DNA of 64,000 nt from positions 17,171,518 through 17,235,517 of the forward strand of contig NC_065408.1 in assembly GCF_024362695.1 (NCBI RefSeq). Reading direction: 5' to 3'. Below, in pieces: positions 20,101 through 28,541 of this stretch (positions are counted from its first letter, which is position 1; each line of letters begins with the position of its first letter). Both the position numbers and the translations under genes were made by a program. The DNA comes from Pectinophora gossypiella (lineage: Eukaryota; Arthropoda; Insecta; Lepidoptera; Gelechiidae). Below the pieces are notes generated by a model, which was given only the letters and a program-made list of their open reading frames with translations, was not told the DNA's origin and did not search any database.

Positions 20101-20316
20101 ATTACAGAAAAAGAGGTAAATGAACCTTTAGAACCAACAAAAATTAACAAAACTCGAGAAAACAACAACCAGAAAGTAGAACACACAGGCTGTAATAAGA
20201 CACCACCGCTGACAACGCGATCGGGCCGGGTCGTTCGCCCAGTCGTACATTTCGCAATAGAACCAAATCCACAAAAAAGGCTGCGCAAAATACCATTACA
20301 ACAAAATCCAGCCTAG
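17104..20316 (+). CDS. pol: pol of the Gypsy element: PR-RT-RNase H-integrase
   Basis: A 1070-aa frame, made as a Gag-Pol fusion by -1 frameshifting. The protease has VDTGA (active Asp42, DTG 42-44). The reverse transcriptase spans about 190-390, with RIDLQRAYNQ (Asp278), MPFGLRNA (308-315) and YIDD at 336-339. RNase H has TDAS (Asp490), Glu531 and YTDHKP (Asp556). The integrase has the zinc-binding HHCC (His682, His686, Cys716, Cys719) and the catalytic triad Asp747, Asp806 and Glu842 (spacings 58 and 35). The C-terminal tail (about 975-1070) has the GPY/F-type stretch YEGPYKVLEKH and is Lys/Thr-rich. All catalytic residues are present, there is no internal stop, and the length is normal. 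The shown start is simply the open frame. The protein itself begins at the gag ATG. Confidence 0.93.
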   Translation: MQLEKTVGKLGSALTEAAVSAILPSNRLCVTDRKSGYRFLVDTGANISAIPKKGNKSLADNMYKVYAANGTQIKTYGDKTLTLNLNLRRPYTWTFIVADITQPILGADFLEKHNILVDIRNKRLIDGTTGLLTNAKLMNSGAPTLRTVKLTEPYADILEHYPNILKPLNALIQPKHNVVHQIITEGHPVFSKSRPLPADRYMRVKKEIEHMLQTGICRPSMSPWASPLHVAKKKNGELRLCGDYRRLNTITVPDRYPIPRILDFVNLLPGTTIYSRIDLQRAYNQIPVQEVEKTAVITPFGLFEFPRMPFGLRNAGQTFVRFLNAVLAGLDFIFTYIDDILVASKSQEEHRRHLHEVFKRLDEHGIAINRAKCELGKNEIEFLGYQITQDGIKPLPEKVEAINKYPRPKIVQELRRFLGMINFYRRNIPKAAQYQARLNKYLIGSKKNDKSEINWTPDAIEAFEGCKASLSNAVTLTSPSIHAPLSLMTDASQTCVGAVLQQKENRTWKPLSFFSKGLSETQSNYSTYDRELLAIYMAVTHFQPYLEGRELIIYTDHKPLCHAFTTKQNTTSKTASPRRLRHLEFIAQFTTDIRYLAGNLNPVADALSRVEQIDCPTPIDWSEMADSQQSDIELTQLLQKNNLSWKTIRLNEKKQLFCEDTKINPRPYVPKTLRKQVFDTMHNITHPGVRLSKKMITEHYFWPRMNTDIGKWAQACEACQKSKTNRHNVLPIGTFPPTTRLDHVHIDIVGPLTESNGNKYIVTMIDRSTRWPEAVPVSDITAKTVAEVFLNTWIARFGCPSTITTDQGRQFESDLFNDLTKVLGIKRTRTTSYHPQANGLVERWHRSMKTALIARGNTGNWSKELPIVLLGLRAALRSKENISPAQMLYGANIRLPGMIIEPKKQDLSPDSYAQTLQNTMAKATPFNSEHNATKHNPYIHPHMKDCQHVFVRTDAVRKPLTPTYEGPYKVLEKHEKFYKIQLPTKTAIITINRLKPAYIITEKEVNEPLEPTKINKTRENNNQKVEHTGCNKTPPLTTRSGRVVRPVVHFAIEPNPQKRLRKIPLQQNPA

Positions 20317-20370
20317 CGACTACAAGTTTATCTTCGCACTAACTTTGCCACCATTGCTATCCTAGGAAAA

Positions 20371-20637
20371 ATGGGAAATTGGGGTGGAAAGGAAGAGATC
20401 GTCGTGGCGCAAACCGCCGCTGGAGCGGGCGGATCAAACGCGTCAATAACCAACATCGGCATTGGAATAATGTTCGTAATATTCATCATCGTGTTGGCAT
20501 TCCTTTCATACAAACAGTGCAGGAAGAGATTTTACAAAAAGGTACTACGTCACGTGGACAACCGGAGGGCGCAGGAAACCGCCCCAGCACCAACAATGAA
20601 GAAATGTTGCAGCAACCATGGCCATCAAACCGTATGA
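20371..20637 (+). CDS. small single-pass membrane protein between pol and 3' LTR
   Basis: An 88-aa frame of unknown function. The N-terminus MGNWGGK fits an N-myristoylation signal (Gly2, small residue at position 6). Residues 8-30 are Ala/Gly/Thr-rich. One strongly hydrophobic segment (about 31-46, IGIMFVIFIIVLAFLSY) forms a likely transmembrane helix. It is followed by a basic Cys-containing stretch (KQCRKRFYKK) and a soluble tail ending near CCSNH. It is far too short and lacks the features of an envelope glycoprotein. The ATG has a good context (GAAAAATGG), and a splice-acceptor-like TTGCTATCCTAG ends 5 nt upstream at 20365, so a spliced subgenomic RNA is possible. I infer an accessory membrane protein of the retrotransposon. 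Chance ORF is the alternative. Confidence 0.6.
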   Translation: MGNWGGKEEIVVAQTAAGAGGSNASITNIGIGIMFVIFIIVLAFLSYKQCRKRFYKKVLRHVDNRRAQETAPAPTMKKCCSNHGHQTV

Positions 20638-20788
20638 AAAAATTAACCTAAAAAGTGAACAGTAACATAGAAAATCCAGGAACAATTTTATAAAAAATGT
20701 TTTAGAAATAAGAATTACGTATTTTAAAGTGTTTTATACCTATCGATTGTTAGTTAAGTTGAATTTCGTATTATGATTTTTCTTTCTC

Positions 20789-20800
20789 AAAAGGGGGAAC
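20789..20800 (+). other. polypurine tract
   Basis: CAAAAGGGGGAAC, three bases before the 3' LTR, primes plus-strand DNA synthesis. Confidence 0.75.
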
Positions 20801-20803
20801 TAA

Positions 20804-20994
20804 TGTGGGCTCATGTCAATGAACTTTATTGAGATCACAATCAATGTTAATATATTTACAATAAATTACTTCAGTCTTTCCTGTTCACTCATCGCAATCA
20901 GTTGTTTTATTCCAAACTCCACAGCTAGCAATTATCGATACACTTCACACATACATTCGTAGTTACTTATACTTAGTAGGTATACTTACCTATA
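20804..20994 (+). repeat. 3' LTR (191 bp)
   Basis: Identical to 15963-16153 by eye. AATAAA at 20860-20865 should direct polyadenylation of the element RNA. Confidence 0.93.
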
Positions 20995-21038
20995 GATATT
21001 TTATTTAATACATTGAAACTTTTAATATTAAACTTTTC

Positions 21039-21215
21039 TCCGTGCTTCGGAACGCACGTTAAGCCGTTGGTCCCGGCTGCATTAGCAGTCGTTAATAACC
21101 ATCAATCCGCATTGGGCCCGCGTGATGGTTTAAGGCCTGATCTCCCTATCCATCCATAGGTAAGGCACGTGCCCCAGCAGTAGGGACGTTAATGGTCTGA
21201 TGATGATGATTATAA
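21039..21215 (+). mobile_element. SINE C-like 3' half, divergent tail
   Basis: TTCGGAACGCACGTTAAGCC and GTTGGTCCCGGCTG match families B and C. It then runs into CCATCAATCCGCATTGGGCC and CCCCAGCAGTAGGGACG, ending in GATGATGATGAT. The tail differs from the copies at 34.7 and 54.3 kb, so this is a separate subfamily. Confidence 0.6.
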
Positions 21216-21496
21216 TAAGTACTATATCTACTAACGCAATTATGTGTTTCTGTCTGTTTGTTCCTAGGTTACGCAACCGATCATTTGGCCTAAACTTCTG
21301 GAACTCTTGTACACTGAATATCTGTATTTCCCCCAACCCTGACCCTGGCAGAATTGTCCCTGTTGACAGAAGCCATTAAGGAGGAAAAAAAATCATTTAG
21401 ACCAAAAAAATAAAAACAAGTTGTCTCCTTACGGACTAAAGCTGATAAAAAATATTTTCTGTTTTCTATATAACTTATTTATCAATAAATTGTAAT
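21216..21496. other. no recognisable feature
   Basis: No gene or recurrent repeat seen. Confidence 0.35.
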
Positions 21497-21634
21497 TGCA
21501 ACATTTTGTCCCGTTTTTCTATTACGTCACAGATTGCTTTTTCATACAAATTCCATAGTCGTTACGTGTTTTGACACATAAAAACTACTGAACGTAAAAA
21601 CTAACTGATTTGACTGCTTGAAAACTACCCTATT
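21497..21634 (+). repeat. dispersed repeat N, first copy
   Basis: TGCAACATTTTGTCCCGTTT, then ATTACGTCACAG, CATACAAATTCC and GAAAACTACCCTATT, parallel to 29989-30113. Both copies start and stop at the same place. Non-coding. Confidence 0.7.
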
Positions 21635-22234
21635 GTCATGGGTCAACTTGTACATATAGATAGATATATACCTCTAGATAGTCCATCGCCCTTCACGTTA
21701 AGTATGACTTCGTTAAATAATTTTCAAACGTCGAACTTTACTCTAAATTTACACATTAAAATACTTCATTATATTTTTATATTATATTTTTTTATATTAT
21801 ATTATATTTTTATATATATTTTCTCTGTGATTATGCGATATTTGAACGCGCCGTGAGGAGGTCCTTTAGTGTAAATATTCTTTTACATCCAAATACCCTC
21901 ATAACATCAAGGCCAATTTCCTCCAAATGAAAGTAGGGTCTTTTCACTCTTTTTCTAAGGGGCCATGAATGTACTCGCAGGGCGCAGATGCCTTTTGCCT
22001 CTCATTACTTTCCCGCTATTTTCGTTATTACCTTTTTGATACTTTCCGTTATATTAGGATTTATTGGAAATAAAAAATATTTTGAACGAGGAAATGAATT
22101 ATTTTCTGAAGTGAAGAGCGTTTTTTTTGAATGTACAATTTACTTGATGTGAAATTTATTTAAAAAAAAAACAAATATCGTCAAGTACACCAATTATCCC
22201 AAATTTTAAATGTCGAACACGATTCACTCACATA
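21635..22234. other. no gene; AT-rich low complexity
   Basis: ATTATATTTTTATATTATAT-type low complexity at about 21765-21830. No other feature. Confidence 0.4.
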
Positions 22235-22330
22235 CACGGCTCACCACCTACCACGTTGGTCTAACAGAAAGCTCAGTGAGGTGTGGGTACTTAGTTCATC
22301 TTGCGAACTACTAGCCTATTAGGATAAAAT
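22235..22330 (+). mobile_element. SINE family I 3' fragment
   Basis: CACCACCTACCACGTTGGTC, then GGGTACTTAGTTCATCTTGC, as in the copy at 34443-34665. Confidence 0.6.
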
Positions 22331-22589
22331 CGTAGACAGATTTTCTTTGTCTTGACGAATCAAATACTAAAGTCTGATGATGGTACCGGAAGATAAAATT
22401 GAACGCATCCGCCGATGTTTTTACTTAATTTATTAATAAATTACAAGCCCACATAGACTTATATACATATATTATACAATTCTAACAACATTACATACAT
22501 ATGGGGCAAATTGATAACATTCAATGAGTCCTTGGATAACTCGTTTAAAAGGCAACTTTAAAAATACAAGAAATTATCAAAATATGGGA

Positions 22590-22790
22590 GTTCCACGTTA
22601 AGCATTCCCGGCTAATAGCCGTTAGAACCTCTCCAACAACCCGCAGTGGAGCAGCGTAGTGGAGTATACTCCATAGCGTGGTGGAGGTCTGTGCCCAGCA
22701 GTGGGACGTAAACTGGTTGTTTATGTTATTGTATAAACAGCCTATATACGTCCCACCGCGTGGCAAAGGCCTCTCAATTACTCGTAACAG
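22590..22790. mobile_element. two SINE C tails in tail-to-tail orientation
   Basis: 22590-22735 is a plus-strand family C 3' half (AACCCGCAGTGGAGCAGCGT, CCAGCAGTGGGACGTA). It is followed at once by an inverted tail (AAACAGCCTATATACGTCCC, AAAGGCCTCTCAATT). Together they could form a hairpin. Confidence 0.6.
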
Positions 22791-23044
22791 ATACAATTCA
22801 ATTTACTTATAATGAAAAGTAACCCTTTTATATTCAACGAAAACATCATAACTCGACCCGATACAGGCAACACATATTATCGGAAGTGCTGCTTCAATCC
22901 GGGAAATATCTGTGGTCCAATTACTTACCATTCAATTTCCAAAGGTTTATGTAGGTAGTCGCATTTTTTTTAAAAGCAGCTGTTTCGCTCTCCATTCGTC
23001 GACAAACTGTCAATGATAGTCTCATGTATGTCTGCAAAGATAAC

Positions 23045-23265
23045 TTTTAACTTATGACGTTACCTACTTAATGTAGATTTGCCGCAGATGGCATTAACTA
23101 CTTGGCCGGACAAATGGGGAGCGCTGAAGGCTCTCACCCGGTACAAAGTTTAAGACAACACTGAGGGTGCCCAGTTGGGTGCGACCTCGGCTCAGGGCGT
23201 CGTCTGAGAGGAAAAATATATTTGAAAGAATTAATCGACCCTAGAGGTTCAATAGCGTTAAGCGC
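23045..23265 (-). mobile_element. retroposon family D, 3' part
   Basis: The same landmarks as at 3600 (GGACAAATGGGGAGCGCTGA, CTCAGGGCGTCGTCTGAGAG). The copy breaks off after ATTAATCGACCCTAGAGG. It is inverted compared with 23655-23964, about 0.4 kb away. Confidence 0.7.
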
Positions 23266-23543
23266 TGAATTCCAATCACACAAACACACAACCTTATTCC
23301 TTATTCACAAAATACCTGACTCACGTATCCTGAATACAGAACGCCAAATTGCAGCTGAATTCTCCCCACAACTGGCGTATTTAGGTCGTGAGCGCTTTAC
23401 TATGCACCGGACACAATGCTACCAATTACTGGACATGTAACGACCGTGCGAAAGTGCTCTAATATTACTCGGAAGATTTAATTCAACACAACATATATGT
23501 GGATTTTTTTTGTTGGCATGTAGCTTCTTAGAGTTGTATACAT
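23266..23543. other. no recognisable feature
   Basis: No gene seen. The last 13 bases are the left target duplication of the RTE tail that follows. Confidence 0.35.
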
Positions 23544-23614
23544 CATCGTCATCATCATCATCAGCCGTATGACGCCCACTGCTGGGCATAGGCCTCCCCC
23601 AAGGATCTCCCAGA
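23544..23614 (-). mobile_element. 71-bp RTE-like LINE tail with target duplication
   Basis: On the minus strand, CCTATGCCCAGCAGTGGGCG and then (GATGAT)n, the usual end of RTE-type LINEs in moths and butterflies. The direct repeat GAGTTGTATACAT flanks it (23531-23543 and 23615-23627), so this extreme truncation inserted as is. Confidence 0.75.
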
Positions 23615-23654
23615 GAGTTGTATACATTTTGTGTTATTTTGCTGTAAATTTCCC

Positions 23655-23964
23655 ATAGAGGCAGCCAATCAGCTCGCGACACCAAACACCCCAACTTCAG
23701 GACCCCGATACCGACCCCGCCGGCGTGATTCACAGTTTCCCTCAATCAGCGCTTATCGCTATCGACCCACTAGGGTTGATTAATTCTTTCAAATATTTTT
23801 CCTCTCAGACGACGCCCTGAGCTGAGGTTCGCGCCCAACTGGGCACCCTCAGGCCTGTTGTCTTAAACGTTGTACCGGGTGAGAGCCTTCAGCGCTCCCC
23901 ATTTTTCCGGCTAAGTAGTTAATGCCATCTGCGGCAAATCTACAATAAGTCACGTCAAAAAAAA
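23655..23964 (+). mobile_element. retroposon family D with poly(A) and 15-bp target duplication
   Basis: It runs from ATAGAGGCAGCCAATC to ACAATAAGTCACGTCAAAAA and an A8 tail. The direct repeat TGCTGTAAATTTCCC flanks it (23640-23654 and 23965-23979), which proves LINE-type retroposition in the plus orientation. The plus frame reads DTDPAGVIHSFPQSALIAID and ends soon after, similar to the other copies, so D is probably the 3' end of a LINE whose ORF ends here. Confidence 0.8.
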
Positions 23965-23979
23965 TGCTGTAAATTTCCC

Positions 23980-24360
23980 TAAAAATAAATAAAACATTCA
24001 GCCCCTCTTGATCGTCCTAAGGCATTGTTTTATATTATATTCCGTATAAAATATGTTCTTAAAAATACTAAACATTTTTTGCTCGTGCATATATCTCAAA
24101 TACCTAATGTTCTAATTGTAACGCTGCTGCTCTAATTTTGTTATGATTTTTAAGTAGATAGCTCTTTCGGAAATAATTGTTATTTCGATAATGTAATTTA
24201 TAAGTAATTGTGCTGCTGTTGACCCAAATAAATAAAAATAAAATAATGAATAGTATGATTATACGTAAATAGTATGAATAATGATTTTGTTTTTCTCTTG
24301 AAACTCTTTAGGGAAACTCACTAAGAGATAAACATAATATCAAAGAGTGTATTCATAGTT
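23980..24360. other. no recognisable feature
   Basis: AT-rich. Nothing supported. Confidence 0.4.
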
Positions 24361-24640
24361 GGTGCTAATTCCTGTACACACTATCTAATGTTATTTTAAA
24401 TTGTACCTGTCATTTTCTTATCCGCTGAAAAAGAAAGGGACGGGTAATCGACAGGCATAAAATTCATGGAACACACGTCAATTTTAGGTAGAAATCTAAA
24501 ACAACCCTCAACATCAACGGCCAATAACCCGACAAAATTAGGTTGACAGCACACGTCAAACGGGTTGGAAACCAGCGAGATACCTATTTGATTCGGTTGG
24601 GTTATTCATTCTTTAACGAATGAGTTAAAGTAAGCTTCAC
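24361..24640. mobile_element. MITE family G, right end unclear
   Basis: It starts GGTGCTAATTCCTGTACACA and contains CATTTTCTTATCCGCTGAAA and GGAACACACGTCAATTTTAG, shared with 25938-26244 and 56935-57183. I do not see the right terminal repeat. Confidence 0.65.
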
Positions 24641-24836
24641 ATGAGCTTTTATTTTCTGACAATTTCAAAATATTGTCTGGTATTTTATTGTCAAAACGTA
24701 TACTCAACCCAAAATATATATAAGTATACGTATATATAAAAAAAAAAAAACAATAAAAAAGATGAATGTTATTTGGTTAGACTAGAATTTTGGATAGGAA
24801 TATTCTACCCAAACATAGTTGGTTACTATGAATTCA

Positions 24837-24890
24837 AATTCAAATTCAAAAATATCTTTATTCAGTAGAATCTGCACTAAGCTTCCAATT
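24837..24890 (-). mobile_element. LINE 3' tail fragment
   Basis: ATTCAAATTCAAATTCAAAA, then ATATCTTTATTCAGTAG, is the inverted poly-repeat tail and polyadenylation signal of a LINE. Confidence 0.5.
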
Positions 24891-25080
24891 AGTGAATATG
24901 TAACGTCCCAACCAACCGCCTAATGATAGCAGTTACCGGGCATAATGTTTTCTTTATGTTTGCGAAGTGGTTTAGGGAATAGTTAGGTAACAATTGTGAA
25001 GAGAAGGGGGAAGTAGTAAAAGATTCTAATCAGACTTAATGGTTTAGTAGCTGTAACAGAATCGTTAATGGTAATGAGAT

Positions 25081-25411
25081 CTTCTTCTATCGTGTGGGTT
25101 AGGAGGAGTACCAACCTCATCAACCCTGGTGTCAGGGTTACTATTGAGCCGCCAAAGGCCCCTGACATGGCTCACATAACAACTACTTACTTACATCAGT
25201 AAGTAGTAACCGGGACCAACGGCTTAACGTGCCTTCCGACGCACGGATCATCTTTCTTTCGGACAATCAGGTGATCAGCCAGAAATGTCCTAACCAAACT
25301 AGGGAGCACAAAGTAATTTTTGTGATATGTCCCCAGAGTCCCCACCGGGAATCGAACCCGGGACCTCCGGATCGTGATACCAACGCTCAACCACTGGACC
25401 ACGGAGGTCGT
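25081..25411 (-). mobile_element. SINE family B, full-length, with target duplication
   Basis: A complete family B unit from the tail (CTTCTTCTATCGTGTGGGTT) to the tRNA-like head (CGAACCCGGGACCTCCGG, CTCAACCACTGGACCACGG). TAATGAGAT flanks it at 25072-25080 and 25412-25420. Confidence 0.85.
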
Positions 25412-25479
25412 TAATGAGATAGAGTGGGGGAAATCAACAATATTCTTTTCAGAATTTCAAGTAGATAAAAAGTAATATA

Positions 25480-25625
25480 TGTACATACATACATAAACTC
25501 ACGCCTTTTTTCCACCGGGGTAAGATACTATGGAATTCCATTTGCTTCGATCCTGACACACTTCTCTTGCTTCCTCCACGTTCATCAATCATCAAAACAC
25601 GCACGCCGGTTCAAAGAATTTAAGT
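25480..25625 (-). mobile_element. LINE 3' end, family F
   Basis: On the minus strand it reads as the end of a LINE ORF (MNVEEAREVCQDRSKW-like, with breaks), then GGCGTGAGTTTATGTATGTA. Copies are at 36500 and 58000. Confidence 0.6.
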
Positions 25626-25937
25626 AATTTATATAAAAGTAATCATAAATGACATTTGATTATCGCATAATTTATACTTGCCTATTCCTAACTACTAACT
25701 GATACTATTTACTTATTTATTTATTTATTAAGTACTACTACATCATATATATAAAACATTAACAACTAAGACAATTACTAAAATTAAGACTTATATATAT
25801 GACAATTACAGTGTACATAGCATCTACAAATTAGTAATTAAATTAACAAAGCAGTCTTTATTTACCCTTAACTGACAAATATTACTGAGTCAATAAATGA
25901 GAAAGAAATATAAATATATAAATGTATTGTGATTAAT
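25626..25937. other. AT-rich; possible LINE tail at 25705
   Basis: TTACTTATTTATTTATTTAT followed by A-rich sequence resembles the inverted LINE tails at 14563 and 48214. No gene seen. Confidence 0.35.
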
Positions 25938-26244
25938 GGCCCCGATTCCTGCAGACACCGCCTAATTTTATTTTAGGTTATATCCGTCATTTTCGTATCC
26001 GTCGAAAAGGAAAGGGACGGATGATTCACAGCTCTTAATTTTAGGAAGAATGAGTAAATTAATGTGTCGGGTTATTGACTGACGTAAAATTTTTAGACGG
26101 TTGGTTTAGATTTGTGCTTAAAATTGACGTGTGTTCCATAAATTTTATGCTTGTCGATTACCCGTCCCTTTCCTTTTCGGCGGATAAGAAAAGGACAGAT
26201 ATAACTTAAAATAAAATTAGATGGTATTTATAGGAATTAGCACC
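25938..26244. mobile_element. MITE family G, complete (307 bp)
   Basis: The inverted ends are GGCCCCGATTCCTG and TAGGAATTAGCACC. The arms stay complementary over about 90 bp (AAAAGGAAAGGGACGG against CCGTCCCTTTCCTTTT). Non-coding. Confidence 0.75.
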
Positions 26245-26389
26245 AATGAGTACCTAGGTAGGTAGAAACTTTCATATGCGACAATCATTATAATGACATG
26301 GTTATCGACGGTGTGTCCCGGGCGACAGGTTGGATGCATGGGTGCAATTTTATCTAATTCTCTGCGACCTGGTGACGACCTAAGACATA

Positions 26390-26700
26390 AAAGCTGGATC
26401 TGCTCCTGTTGCTTCTATGCTGTTCTGGGAGCAAATAAAAAACATAGAAAACGTTCAGCTGCTTGTCTTCCCGGGCATGTTGTAAAAACCGACAGAGGGA
26501 TTGTGTCCTCTAACATGATGGACTAATGTTATGGGCGATAGGCTGATCCCTTATCACCATAAGGTTCATCATATCCAGCTTACGACATCGTATCAACAGT
26601 GGCTGCAAGTTGTCTTTGATTACTTGTGGCTCTGCCCACCCCACTAGGGATTACGGGCGTGAGTTTATGTATGTATGTATGTATGCTCCTGTTCTCTTGT
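26390..26700 (+). mobile_element. LINE 3' UTR-like repeat, family E
   Basis: GGGAGCAAATAAAAAACATA, CCCGGGCATGTTGTAAAA, CGATAGGCTGATCCCTTATC, then GGGCGTGAGTTTATGTATGT and a (TATG)n tail. An inverted copy is at 31340-31612. Confidence 0.65.
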
Positions 26701-27039
26701 TTAAACAAACCTAACCCCATAACAGAATTTATTCCCAACACAATATTTTCTTAGGTACGTTCAAATTTAAGACGATTCCGGGTTAGTGAGGCAGCATACT
26801 AAATGGCAGCAAAAACAAATTGCTTTGGCTACTTGATAAATCAAAATTAGTATTGCAAAGCACATCGGGATGCAAAACCCGTAGTCGGAGGCTTGGCCGT
26901 TCAATTTAGTCATAAGGATGGGCAAAACAAACGTCTTTGCTGGCCAAAGATTAATTATACTTGTAAATAAGGTGAAGGGGCACAGTGTAAATCGGAACAG
27001 TAACTTAAGTAGGGTGAAGAAAATTTTATTATATAAATA
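26701..27039. other. no recognisable feature
   Basis: Nothing supported. Confidence 0.35.
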
Positions 27040-27660
27040 GCCGACCCACTGCCAGGCACAGACCTCCCCTCAATCAACCGGTTTTATTTTTTTCAATCAA
27101 CCGGAAGAGATATGGAGCTTACTCTACCACGCTGCTTCATGGCAGGTTGCTGGAGGTGATTTTTACGACGTGACTCACGGCTTAAGGCGATACATGAAGA
27201 AAAACTGTCAAAATACACGTATTTAGAAACAGTAGTATTCCGTCCTGAACGCATTTAAAACCTTGAAATAAGTTGTATAATATTATTCATTTCTTTATCT
27301 AGAGGGCTATTTAGGATTTGATATAAATAAATATGAAGGAAAGAAATAACGTTTGTAAAAAAGGTATCTCAAGAAATTGTCAAAACTTCACGGCTGTCAT
27401 CGCTGCGTTCGCAAGGTTAGTGGGAGAAATCGCATTTCGTCATTCGATAGATCGCTTGCAAAAGTTAAGGGAAACGCCCAAGGTTATTCGCTTCGTATAT
27501 CGCCTTAATGTGTCGTCTGAAGCACGTCATCTTACACTTTCGGACAATCAAGTGATTCAAGCAATGTCCTTTTCAAACAATGGACAGTCTCACAAATTGG
27601 TTTCGACAATGTTGGCGGAAATCACACCCGGACCTCAAGATCACATCTTCCATGTTACAA
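27040..27660 (-). mobile_element. SINE family C copy split by a TTAA element
   Basis: 27040-27185 (GACCTCCCCTCAATCAACCG, GGAGGTGATTTTTACG, CGGCTTAA) and 27505-27660 (CTGAAGCACGTCATCTTAC, CGGACAATCAAGTGATTCAA) are the two halves of a decayed minus-strand copy. They rejoin at TTAA once the insert is removed. Confidence 0.65.
27186..27504. mobile_element. 319-bp MITE with TTAA target duplication (piggyBac-like)
   Basis: Flanked by TTAA at 27182-27185 and 27505-27508. The terminal inverted repeats are GGCGATACATGAAG and CTTCGTATATCGCC (12 of 14 complementary). There is no transposase. The TTAA duplication is the mark of piggyBac-type transposition; the superfamily call rests on it alone. An open frame that crosses this insert from 27333 is a by-product of the junction. 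Confidence 0.7.
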
Positions 27661-27904
27661 AAGTTGTATACCTAACTAAATTAACTGCCGTCACCAATCT
27701 ATACTGTGCTCATAAGTCCCCCCAATCCTAGCAGTTAACTTCGAATCAAAATGTTTACAGTAAACAATCCTTTTGGAGATTAGACAGGAATCGAAACGTT
27801 AAAGGAATATTTATAAGGGTTAATATTCATAGACAGTTTCGTGACTTTCTTGACTTAATTTTCTGAGAAGTCCGTAGGCTAAAATGCTTGTTGATCGATG
27901 TCGA

Positions 27905-28345
27905 TGTTACCGGAAATGTATGAAATCCGTCATTGTATACAATTCCTATAATCTCACGGAAATATGTAAAAAAGAGTGCTGTAATGAAAATCATTAGTTT
28001 CATTTCAACAACGTGTTTTATTACACAATAAAGCATTATTACTTTATACATTTCCTAATACGATATAGGAATTGCATACAATTCCTACGGATTGTCTACA
28101 TTTCCTTGAACAATTTATGAACCAATATTTTATACATTTCCTAAATAGCTTCGGAATTGTATACATTTCCTAGAATTTGTATCACCCATCATAATTAGGC
28201 CTTTACATCTTGATCAGATGATTTATACAGCGTTTCTGTGGCAACGTCTTGTACGGCTGAAAACTCCAACACAATTCCACCGTTCTATTTTTATTTGTAT
28301 ACTATTCCTAAATTTCATACATTTCCAGTAACATTTTATTATGAC
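27905..28345. repeat. cluster of TATACAWTTCC motifs in both orientations
   Basis: At least nine copies of TATACATTTCC, TATACAATTCC or their reverse complements lie at irregular spacing (near 27912, 27936, 28046, 28066, 28078, 28096, 28131, 28153, 28298 and 28317). Some are paired as inverted repeats. No coding frame explains them. Confidence 0.65.
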
Positions 28346-28541
28346 TTAAGTAATACCGCCGACAAGAAAAATATCTTTAAGAAGTTCGCATCTATTTATT
28401 ATTTTTCAAATCAAGTTTTTCCAATGTCTTCCGTTCGTTGGGCTGGAAAATTATTTTCAGAATCGCTGTACAAATTTGGAATCGACTTAAATGTTGTAAT
28501 AAAGTTTTTTAATTATATTTAATAAAAATTCCAAAATTCGA

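Larger units (their letters stand above)
15963..20994 (+). mobile_element. complete Ty3/Gypsy LTR retrotransposon, CsRn1/Kabuki type
   Basis: A 5032-bp element with two 191-bp LTRs that read identical, a primer-binding site, gag, pol, a small third ORF and a polypurine tract. The target duplication is GATA (15959-15962 and 20995-20998). It could be up to 8 bp, because the LTR end TATA matches the flank. The tRNA-Trp-like primer site and the CX2HX9CX3C (CHCC) finger of Gag are hallmarks of the CsRn1 clade, which includes Kabuki of the silkworm W chromosome. Identical LTRs mean a very recent insertion. gag and pol are open throughout. Confidence 0.93.

Noticed and set aside
20379..20651. 90-aa frame overlapping the small membrane ORF
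   Set aside because: It is Arg/Asn-rich without a domain and starts inside the other ORF. The 20371 frame has the better start context and a transmembrane helix.
20317..20803. envelope gene of an errantivirus
   Set aside because: The space between pol and the LTR is under 0.5 kb, and the only ORF is 88 aa with no signal peptide or furin-type site.
27333..27731. 132-aa plus-strand protein
   Set aside because: The frame runs across the junction of the TTAA element and an inverted SINE C, and no part looks like a folded protein.
27905..28345. CRISPR array
   Set aside because: The repeated word is only about 11 bp, irregularly spaced and in both orientations, and the DNA is clearly animal.
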